DNA of 5,006 nt from Candidatus Sumerlaeota bacterium (GTDB lineage: Bacteria; Sumerlaeota; T1SED10-198M), in the NCBI GenBank assembly GCA_003554345.1, contig PWGE01000447.1, positions 1-5,006 on the forward strand. Reading direction: 5' to 3'. A program made the translations under genes and the position numbers. Below the pieces are notes generated by a model. The model made no database searches and was not told where the DNA came from. It saw only the letters and a program-made list of their open reading frames with translations. This document shows, piece by piece, positions 1-4,941 of the stretch; position 1 is the stretch's first letter; each line of letters starts with the position of its first letter.

Positions 1-855
1 CAGGATATCGATCTTCGGAATAATAATCTGCGAGATGTCTCTCCCCTGCGCTTTATGCCTTCTCTTGAAGGGGAGGGAAGCAGGTTGTATCTTCAGGGTA
101 ATGAGGAACTGTGGAATTTCACCTCTCTTCTCCCTCGCTATTTTTACATCGAAACGGTTGACTTTAAAATACTGGATCCTGTTCCTCATACGCTGAAAGA
201 AGGAGACTATGAGTTTAATTACTGGAGTCCCTATGCATCTGCCGGGGAATATCCTGAAAATATGCTTTTTCTTCAATCTGACAGAACGGATCCTCTTTTG
301 GAAGATGAGTTTTCCATGCCCTATTATGTCTATGAGGATCAGTATCATGCCGATGACCAGGATAAGATCGGTTACCCGTACAACTTGACGGGGCGGACAA
401 GAGTCAATGGTCTGTATGGTGATGGGGTTGCGTTTATAAATACCGGCAGGGGGAGAGATTTAGGCGCGGCTGTGCTGGCTCTGGATACAAGCGGAATGGA
501 GAATATCGAGGTAACCTGGGAGGGTGGTACCCTGACACCTAATAGCCGTGTGTACAATATACGCCTTCAATATCGGGTTGGTTTTGATGGTGAATTTCAG
601 GATGTTCCTGATGAAAATAATGAACCGGTAGAATATGAAGGAAGCAGGGATGCCGGTGATTCCCGCGTCGTAGGTCCTTTTCGTCTTCCGGAAGAAGTGG
701 ATAAGCAACCTTATGTTCAGATTCGATGGAAATATTATTATACCGGTGAACGCCTGACAGAAGAGCACGGTCGCAGAGATCAGCTTCGGTTGGATGATAT
801 TGTGGTTACCGGAGATCGATATACCCGGGCAGAAGGATGGCAACTTTACCAATAA
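1..855 (+). CDS. LRR-type surface/secreted protein, 3' end only (5' truncated by window)
   Basis: The reading frame is open from base 1 to the TAA at 853-855, so the true start is upstream. The ATG at 55 is internal: the in-frame residues before it (DIDLRNNNLRDVSPL) form an internalin-type leucine-rich repeat that continues to RLYLQGN at codons 29-35. After a linker rich in aromatic and acidic residues (about codons 45-135) comes a beta-rich C-terminal domain of about 150 residues. It includes TRVNGLYGDGVAFINTGRGR, a VYNIRLQYRVG strand, PYVQIRWKYYYTG and RDQLRLDDIVVTG. From memory, this motif set recurs in secreted bacterial proteins that also carry lamin-tail, CotH or LRR modules; its function is unknown to me. 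The protein ends shortly after this domain with no LPXTG, transmembrane anchor or other sorting signal. It is probably extracellular and may bind ligands or take part in surface adhesion (inference). It is convergent with the nitroreductase gene. Confidence 0.85.
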   Translation, partial: QDIDLRNNNLRDVSPLRFMPSLEGEGSRLYLQGNEELWNFTSLLPRYFYIETVDFKILDPVPHTLKEGDYEFNYWSPYASAGEYPENMLFLQSDRTDPLLEDEFSMPYYVYEDQYHADDQDKIGYPYNLTGRTRVNGLYGDGVAFINTGRGRDLGAAVLALDTSGMENIEVTWEGGTLTPNSRVYNIRLQYRVGFDGEFQDVPDENNEPVEYEGSRDAGDSRVVGPFRLPEEVDKQPYVQIRWKYYYTGERLTEEHGRRDQLRLDDIVVTGDRYTRAEGWQLYQ

Positions 856-1024
856 AAGATTGCTGCAAAGGCTCTGCGAAAAAGCTCCTTACAGGTGGTA
901 GGGTCGGAAAGTAAAGGCGAGAAAGCTCTCATGGCGTTTGCCGAAATAAGAACTGCCATCTCCACCTTTATTCATCGGGAATATGAGATGTTGTGTATTG
1001 TTTTTTTGTGAGAAAAAATGATAC
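856..1024. other. Convergent spacer with nested inverted repeats
   Basis: This 169-base non-coding spacer separates two converging genes. It contains GGTGG at 894-898 pairing with CCACC at 962-966. Enclosed within are a small GAGA/TCTC hairpin (919-922 with 927-930, loop AAGC) and, directly abutting it, an ATGGC/GCCAT hairpin (931-935 with 955-959). A run of seven T at about 1000-1008 follows on the + strand but is not directly preceded by a stem, so no canonical intrinsic terminator is called. The pairing could be a bidirectional 3'-end structure or chance. Confidence 0.3.
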
Positions 1025-1525
1025 TTACCACCCGTTCTTATGAACCCTCTCTGATTTATAACGGTCGGCAGAACCTTTTTCTTCTGCTGGATACCCGAGA
1101 GCAATAAGGGCAAAGGGGATAATCTCTTCAGGAATGTGCAAGAGTTGCCCCAGTCCTTTCATGCGCTCTTCACGCGGATAAACTCCCAGCCATACGCTGC
1201 CTAAACCTTTTGCCGTGGCAGCAATGAGAATGTTCTGGGTGGCTGCTGAGCAGTCCTGTACCCAGTACCCTGTATGTTTTTCCAGGCTGGGATCGCCACA
1301 GACCAATATGGCAGCAGGACTTTGACGGCACATTTCGGCGTAAGGGTGTACATCCGGCACCCTGTTCAAAAGATCACGGTCATCAATAACGATATAATGC
1401 CATGGCTGTTGATTGCCTGCAGAAGGTGCAGCCATCGCGGCCCTTAAAATATATTCCACGTCTTCTTCTGCGACAGGGGTGCTTTTATAGGCGCGGATAC
1501 TTCTTCTCTGTAAAATAGCCTTCAT
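1025..1525 (-). CDS. Nitroreductase family protein (FMN-dependent oxidoreductase)
   Basis: The product is 166 residues, close to full length for the short NfnB-like members of the nitroreductase family. These are cytosolic homodimers that bind FMN and use NAD(P)H to reduce nitroaromatics, quinones or related electrophiles; the physiological substrate cannot be read from sequence. The N-terminal RRSIRAY (residues 7-13) is the FMN-phosphate-binding arginine cluster. PSAGNQQPW (34-42) is the second flavin-contacting motif, QDCSAATQNILIAA (90-103) is the core helix, and KGLGSVWLGVYP (106-117) with ALGYPAE near residue 145 completes the fold. The C-terminal RVHKNGW is also typical. The start is set by a strong ribosome-binding site five bases upstream of the ATG. 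The gene is divergent from an MFS exporter and shares its 200-base upstream region. No ferredoxin domain or fusion is present. Confidence 0.93.
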   Translation of the reverse strand: MKAILQRRSIRAYKSTPVAEEDVEYILRAAMAAPSAGNQQPWHYIVIDDRDLLNRVPDVHPYAEMCRQSPAAILVCGDPSLEKHTGYWVQDCSAATQNILIAATAKGLGSVWLGVYPREERMKGLGQLLHIPEEIIPFALIALGYPAEEKGSADRYKSERVHKNGW

Positions 1526-1530
1526 AAGAA

Positions 1531-1540
1531 CCTCCTCCTT
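1531..1540 (-). promoter_or_regulatory. Strong ribosome-binding site of the nitroreductase gene
   Basis: Read on the - strand the sequence is AAGGAGGAGG, followed by a five-base spacer (TTCTT) and then the ATG at 1525. This near-perfect Shine-Dalgarno sequence fixes the start codon and implies efficient translation. Confidence 0.85.
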
Positions 1541-1587
1541 TTCATGGTCTTTCGAAAAACCCTGTATGCTTGATTTCGGTACAATTT

Positions 1588-1596
1588 ATTATAACA
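1588..1596 (-). promoter_or_regulatory. Extended -10 promoter for the nitroreductase gene
   Basis: The - strand reads TGTTATAAT, a full match to the extended -10 consensus TGnTATAAT. The hexamer 17 bases upstream (ATGCAT at 1611-1616) is a poor -35, which is tolerated in extended -10 promoters. Transcription would start near 1581, giving a leader of about 55 bases before the ATG at 1525. It is the best promoter in the divergent intergenic region. Confidence 0.55.
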
Positions 1597-1641
1597 TTAA
1601 AAGCGGGAAAATGCATCTTTTCTCCTTTCCCTGTCTGTTTC

Positions 1642-1658
1642 TGCCTGGAAAGCAGGCA
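1642..1658. promoter_or_regulatory. Perfect inverted repeat, candidate operator between divergent genes
   Basis: TGCCTG (1642-1647), five bases GAAAG, then CAGGCA (1653-1658) form a perfect 6-bp inverted repeat. It lies upstream of both the nitroreductase promoter and the weak AT-rich promoter region of the exporter (a TATAAG -10-like hexamer at 1688-1693, no good -35). No T-run follows on either strand, so it is not a terminator. Position and symmetry suit a dimeric repressor or activator site, but a 6-bp arm can occur by chance and no regulator gene is adjacent. Confidence 0.3.
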
Positions 1659-1725
1659 ATTTAAAGTTCTTAACTTGATTTGTAAAGTATAAGAAAAGGG
1701 GTTTTTGAAGTAAAAGAGTATGTAG

Positions 1726-2925
1726 ATGATGATATCGGTAAGCAAGACTCACCTTCGCTTGAGCGTTTTATTTCTCATGGGCACCTTTGGTATTATGGGT
1801 GGCGGACTGTTGGCTCCGGCTTTGCCTTCCCTTGCCGAACCCTTTGGAGTGAGGGAAGGGGCGGTTGGATTAGTGCTGGGAGTATATACTCTTTCTGCTG
1901 CCTTGAGTCTTCCTTTTACAGGTTTAATGATTGATATGCTGGGGCGCCGCAAGGTTGCCCTTGCCTGCCTCGTGATAGACGGCATCTTTGGACTTTTATG
2001 TACGATGGCTCCCTCTTTCACCCTTCTGCTGGTGTTTCGTTTTTTTCAGGGTATAGGGATTGCCGCTCTCATTCCGGTGGCGGTGACTGTTATCAGCGAC
2101 TGGTATTCCGGCAGAGAAAGATTGAAGATCATGGGATATATGAGTGGTACAATCTCTTTTAGTGCTATATTTATTCCGGTAATAGGTGGTTTTCTGGCTG
2201 GAATAAACTGGCGCTACCCCTTTATGGTGTACGGGTTTTCCATTTTCCTGGCCGTTCTTTATTTTTTTGTAATTCCGGAAACTGGTGCAAAGGCTGAAGA
2301 AGAACTGTATAGAAATAAGGTGGAAAATTATTTCCGGAATTTGAAAAGTACTTTGCGTATCGGAGAAGTGCTGGTCGTTTTCTTACATGCCCTCGTGCTG
2401 TACTTTTTGTTGTATACCATGGTAAGTTACCTGCCACTGCTGCTTTCTGAAAGTTACCGTTTGTCTCTTACTATGGGAGGAGTGGCACTTGGTTTTCAGG
2501 CTTTTATCAGCTCCCTGATCGCTTCTCAGGCTTCCCGGGTGGATCGAATACTCAGCCACCAGGGGAAAATGATTGGAGGTTATTTCTTTCTTTTTGGAGG
2601 GTTTTCCCTTATTCCTTTATGGCAAAATCACTATCAGTTTACTGTGAGTCTCTTGTTTTTAGGCGTGGGAATGGGTATGATTATGCCGGCAATATATCAT
2701 AGGGCAACGACAGCCGGTCCTAAAGAGCTTGTGGGCTCTATTATAGCTCTTTTTACGACGGTCAAATTTATTGGAATGACCCTGGCTCCTGTCCTTTTAC
2801 GAACTCCCTATGATGTATATGGACCGGAAGGACCATTTTTTTTCTCCGGTTTACTGGCAATCATATGGTGTGCTGTGGTTTTCTTTACCGGTAAAAGCTC
2901 TTCCGATAACAGGTGCTTTATGTAG
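1726..2925 (+). CDS. MFS transporter, drug/H+ antiporter-like efflux protein
   Basis: The product is 399 residues, the usual size of a 12-TM major facilitator of the DHA1 type, in the cytoplasmic membrane. TM1 carries GIMGGGLLAPALPSL (residues 22-36). Motif A is in the loop after TM2: G66, D70, G73 and RRK (74-76). The TM4 motif B arginine is seen in RFFQGIG (105-111), and a motif C-like P151-x-x-G154-G155 in TM5 suggests proton-coupled export rather than uptake. A charged loop at about residues 185-210 separates the two six-helix halves. The substrate is unknown. Two adjacent ATGs (1726 and 1729) can both initiate and no good ribosome-binding site precedes either, so translation may be weak or the start slightly uncertain. 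The gene is divergent from the nitroreductase gene, so joint detoxification of a toxic small molecule is possible (inference). It ends 126 bases before the sigma-factor gene. Confidence 0.92.
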   Translation: MMISVSKTHLRLSVLFLMGTFGIMGGGLLAPALPSLAEPFGVREGAVGLVLGVYTLSAALSLPFTGLMIDMLGRRKVALACLVIDGIFGLLCTMAPSFTLLLVFRFFQGIGIAALIPVAVTVISDWYSGRERLKIMGYMSGTISFSAIFIPVIGGFLAGINWRYPFMVYGFSIFLAVLYFFVIPETGAKAEEELYRNKVENYFRNLKSTLRIGEVLVVFLHALVLYFLLYTMVSYLPLLLSESYRLSLTMGGVALGFQAFISSLIASQASRVDRILSHQGKMIGGYFFLFGGFSLIPLWQNHYQFTVSLLFLGVGMGMIMPAIYHRATTAGPKELVGSIIALFTTVKFIGMTLAPVLLRTPYDVYGPEGPFFFSGLLAIIWCAVVFFTGKSSSDNRCFM

Positions 2926-3014
2926 AAAAGATTATGAAGACTCTCGTTGCTGTGTTTCCCGTGCAGAGCAGCCTTTATCTGTTTGTCTGTGAATGTTTGG
3001 TTTCAGGAAATTAT

Positions 3015-3042
3015 TTGATATTAGAATAATTGAAAGAATAAT
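3015..3042 (+). promoter_or_regulatory. Sigma70-type promoter of the ECF sigma operon
   Basis: TTGATA at 3015-3020 (5 of 6 to TTGACA) and AATAAT at 3037-3042 (5 of 6 to TATAAT) are separated by 16 bases in very AT-rich DNA. The predicted transcription start falls near 3049, only a few bases before the ATG at 3052, so the message would have almost no leader. No ECF-type GGAAC plus CGTC pair with proper spacing is seen, so the sequence offers no evidence for autoregulation at this site. Confidence 0.5.
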
Positions 3043-3051
3043 ACGTTATAA

Positions 3052-3684
3052 ATGAATGATAAGAAAAACAGGATAGGGTCATTGGCGAATCTCAGTGATA
3101 AAGAACTGGTGTCCAGGTATCTGCATGGAGACGAAATAGCTATGAATGTTTTTTATGACCGTTATGAAAAAATGCTGTATTTTTTTATTCTGAAAAAGGT
3201 GCGACGCTCTGACCTGGCTGAAGACTTGTTTCAGGAAATATGGATAAAAGTTTTACAGAATCTTCCAAAGGTACATTTTAGCAGCAGTATGAAAAGCTGG
3301 CTTTTTCGGATAAGTATGAACCATATCATTGACTATTTTCGCCAGCAGAAAACAAGAGCCCCGGTATATTCACTGGATAGGTCGGTATCACATGATGATG
3401 CCGAAAAAAAGAATAGTTTTTATAGTCTGCTGGCTGATCCGGGTACAGAAAATCCAAGAGAAAGTGCTATTGAGAAGGAGAAAGAAAAGATATTTCGCCA
3501 GGCACTGGCGGAGCTGTCACCGGAAATACAGGAAGTGGTGCTTTTGCGGGTTGAGCATGAATTTAAATTTAAAGATATTGCCCGTATTACCGATACTCCG
3601 CTTAATACTGTGCTCAGTCGTATGAGACAGGCGACTCTAAAAATGAGTGAATATGTCCGTGAAAAAGGAGGGACATCTTTATGA
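3052..3684 (+). CDS. ECF-type RNA polymerase sigma factor (sigma-70 family)
   Basis: The product is 210 residues with the two-domain architecture of extracytoplasmic-function sigma factors. Sigma region 2 spans about residues 19-100. It includes AEDLFQEIWIKVLQ (56-69), which contacts core polymerase, and SSMKSWLFRISMNHIIDYFR (78-97) for -10 recognition and melting. A charged linker follows (101-146), then region 4 (about 148-202) with LAELSPEIQEVVLLR (152-166) and the helix-turn-helix FKDIARITDTPLNTVLSRMR (173-192), which reads the -35 element. Regions 1.1 and 3 are absent, as expected. No ribosome-binding site precedes the ATG at 3052. A TTG at 3082 preceded by an AGGATAGGG stretch is an alternative start that would remove ten non-conserved residues. 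The stop overlaps the next gene, a membrane anti-sigma, so this sigma factor is probably held inactive at the membrane until a signal arrives. Confidence 0.93.
   Translation: MNDKKNRIGSLANLSDKELVSRYLHGDEIAMNVFYDRYEKMLYFFILKKVRRSDLAEDLFQEIWIKVLQNLPKVHFSSSMKSWLFRISMNHIIDYFRQQKTRAPVYSLDRSVSHDDAEKKNSFYSLLADPGTENPRESAIEKEKEKIFRQALAELSPEIQEVVLLRVEHEFKFKDIARITDTPLNTVLSRMRQATLKMSEYVREKGGTSL
3664..3672 (+). promoter_or_regulatory. Ribosome-binding site of the anti-sigma gene, inside the sigma gene
   Basis: AAAGGAGGG lies within the last codons of the sigma gene, eight bases before the ATG at 3681. That ATG overlaps the sigma stop codon in ATGA (3681-3684). The arrangement fixes the anti-sigma start and points to translational coupling that keeps sigma and anti-sigma levels balanced. 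Confidence 0.85.
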
Positions 3685-4157
3685 ATATCTGCCGTTTTGT
3701 TCAAAAATGGCTCTTAAAAGGACAGGATATCTTTTTCTATTCCCTGTTATATAAGTGTCTTAATATGCATATAAGAAATTGCTCCCGGTGTCGTGACTTT
3801 AAAGAGAGTTATGATGCATTTTATCGTCTAAAGAAAAAAGATATAGACATAGACGGCGTGTCCCCTTCTGCTGAACTCAGAGAAACATGCCTGCATCATG
3901 CCACTCAAAAACAGTATGAGCTTAAAAAAACCTACCGCAGAAGGGTCCGTTCATTCCGGTTTGCCATGGTCTTTCTCATCCTGTTTGTTTTTACCTTGCC
4001 CTTTCTGGAGGACCTGATGAGAGAAGAACAGGTGTACTACGCTGAACAGGAAATAGAGGAAACCCTGGACCAACAGTATGATGAGGACTTTACTACAGAA
4101 TTAACCTATGTCTTTCATTTGATTTCCTACGTTGATGAGGAAGAGGAAATAAGATAA
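3681..4157 (+). CDS. Transmembrane zinc-finger-type anti-sigma factor
   Basis: The product is 158 residues. The N-terminal cytoplasmic part carries C4 and, 26 residues later, H30-x3-C34-x2-C37, the spacing of the zinc-binding anti-sigma (ZAS, zf-HC2) fold that sequesters ECF sigma factors. The helix between C4 and H30 is unusually hydrophobic and aromatic (GQDIFFYSLLYKC) and lacks the common YLDGEL-type turn. A basic stretch (KKTYRRRVRSFR, 82-93) precedes one transmembrane helix (about 94-109). This predicts the N terminus inside and a short, strongly acidic C-terminal tail outside (110-158, ending DEEEEIR). The ATGA overlap with the sigma gene and the family fold make this the cognate anti-sigma. 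The tail would be the input domain, perhaps touched by the exported protein encoded next (inference). The exact family assignment is less certain because the sequence outside the Cys/His motif is divergent. Confidence 0.8.
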   Translation: MNICRFVQKWLLKGQDIFFYSLLYKCLNMHIRNCSRCRDFKESYDAFYRLKKKDIDIDGVSPSAELRETCLHHATQKQYELKKTYRRRVRSFRFAMVFLILFVFTLPFLEDLMREEQVYYAEQEIEETLDQQYDEDFTTELTYVFHLISYVDEEEEIR

Positions 4158-4167
4158 GAGAGATAAT

Positions 4168-4174
4168 AAGGAGG
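4168..4174 (+). promoter_or_regulatory. Ribosome-binding site of the exported coiled-coil gene
   Basis: AAGGAGG lies five bases before the ATG at 4180, inside the 22-base gap after the anti-sigma stop. It fixes the start and supports cotranscription of all three genes. Confidence 0.8.
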
Positions 4175-4179
4175 CTAAG

Positions 4180-4680
4180 ATGGTCATTAATAAAAAACGG
4201 CTTTTTCTTTCCCTGCTTTTAATAGCAGGTTTGTCCTGCTTCTCATGGACTTTGCCCGCCGACGAATGTGAAGAAAAAGAGAAGAGCCGTGAACGTTTGA
4301 AGTACAGTCATTCCCGCCAGATAATTGAAGAAATCATCTCTCACCATCCCTCTTTTAAAGAGATGAGTGAGCGGGTAAACGAACTCAGTAATAAAATAAG
4401 AGAACTGGTGCGTGAATACAGGGAAGCAGATGAGGAAGAGCAGGAGAAGCTCAAAGAGGAAATGCTGGAAAAGATGAGAGAACGCTTTGAGAAAAGAAGC
4501 GAATTGCATGATTCCATGATTGAGGAGGCAAGGGAACGGTTGGATTACCTTTCGGAAAAACTGGAAAAACGGCTGGAAAATAAGGATGAGATAATTGAGA
4601 GGCAGATAGAACGCATTTTAGAAAGACCTGATAGGGAAGAAAGAGAACGATCTTCAGGAAGGAGAGGGGAAGAGGAATAA
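4180..4680 (+). CDS. Exported highly charged coiled-coil protein, third gene of the sigma/anti-sigma operon
   Basis: The product is 166 residues and I do not recognise its family. Residues 1-19 form a signal sequence: a basic start (INKKR) and the hydrophobic stretch LFLSLLLIAGLS. Cleavage could be by signal peptidase I near A27 (TLPA/DE). Alternatively C20 in AGLSC could be lipidated, although glycine at -3 is a poor lipobox. The mature part (about 28-166) is almost entirely Glu, Arg, Lys, Leu and Ile with no aromatic core and should form long helices or a coiled coil (about 45-149). It ends in a disordered Arg/Glu tail (150-166). Histidines H44, H55, H56 and H110 and methionines M62, M95, M99 and M113 are scattered through it. 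Its place after an ECF sigma and a membrane anti-sigma recalls the helical exported sensors of such operons (CnrX-like, CpxP/Spy-like), but no LTxxQ motif is evident and I see no residue match that proves homology. Confidence 0.8.
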   Translation: MVINKKRLFLSLLLIAGLSCFSWTLPADECEEKEKSRERLKYSHSRQIIEEIISHHPSFKEMSERVNELSNKIRELVREYREADEEEQEKLKEEMLEKMRERFEKRSELHDSMIEEARERLDYLSEKLEKRLENKDEIIERQIERILERPDREERERSSGRRGEEE

Positions 4681-4738
4681 AAACTTTACCTTTCGATTGT
4701 TTAAAGAACTTTTCTCCGCCTGCCATGGATGGTTGGCT

Positions 4739-4803
4739 CTCCTCTGAAAATAGAACCCTTGAAAAATGTTTTACATCAATGATACGGGGATGAAACCAGG
4801 ATA
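4739..4803. repeat. 65-base direct repeat, copy 1
   Basis: This copy begins CTCCTCTGAAAATA and ends ATGAAACCAGGATA. It matches the second copy 203 bases downstream at 59 of 65 positions with no gaps. Five of the six differences cluster in the first 27 bases and the 3' half is nearly invariant (one change, A to G at 4778). It is directly preceded by a small GCCA/TGGC inverted repeat (4722-4737). Confidence 0.85.
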
Positions 4804-4836
4804 AGTCCGGAAAGAATAAGAAACCAGAAAAATTTG

Positions 4837-4864
4837 CATCGATGAACAGGATGAAGAGGATAAG
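4837..4864. repeat. Degenerate third copy of the repeat core
   Basis: CATCGATGAACAGGATGAAG followed by AGGATAAG matches the 3' half of the 65-base repeats (CATCRATGATACGGGGATGA then AACCAGGATAAG) once short gaps are allowed. The bases after it (to about 4890) also resemble those after copy 1, with a shared AATAAGA/TTAAGA and AGAAAA pattern. This suggests a diverged repeat unit rather than a coincidence of a short word. Confidence 0.5.
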
Positions 4865-4913
4865 GACTTCAGATTAAGACTACAAGAAAAGAGTGCTATT
4901 TTCATGATTGGTG

Positions 4914-4935
4914 GCGCTAACTCAAGAGTTAGCGT
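4914..4935. repeat. Perfect 9-bp palindromic hairpin before repeat copy 2
   Basis: CGCTAACTC (4915-4923), AA, then GAGTTAGCG (4926-4934) are perfectly complementary, with an extra G-T pair at 4914/4935. No T-run follows on either strand, so it is not an ordinary intrinsic terminator. It ends seven bases before repeat copy 2. It could be a cruciform or protein-binding site, or part of a mobile intergenic repeat. Confidence 0.7.
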
Positions 4936-4941
4936 GAATAA

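Noticed and set aside
460-852. A 130-residue - strand frame opposite the LRR-type protein
   Set aside because: The + strand protein has recognisable LRR and domain motifs; the antisense product has none and no ribosome-binding site.
2934-3029. A 31-codon + strand reading frame between the MFS and sigma genes, beginning MKTLVAVFPV
   Set aside because: It has no ribosome-binding site, overlaps the sigma promoter and shows no recognisable features; length and composition are compatible with chance.
4180-4680. Antisense reading frames over the charged coiled-coil gene (4243-4509 and 4451-4726)
   Set aside because: They are shadows of a Glu/Lys-rich gene, giving Phe/Leu-rich antisense translations, with no ribosome-binding site or family resemblance.
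4766-4805. Both long repeats contain a 12-codon frame reading MFYI(N/D)DTGMKPG
   Set aside because: No ribosome-binding site precedes either copy, the frame is tiny, and conservation is explained by the DNA repeat itself.
4914-4935. Integron attC site suggested by the GTTAGCG end of the palindrome
   Set aside because: The palindrome is far too short and symmetric for an attC site, no cassette gene lies between the repeats, and no integrase is present.
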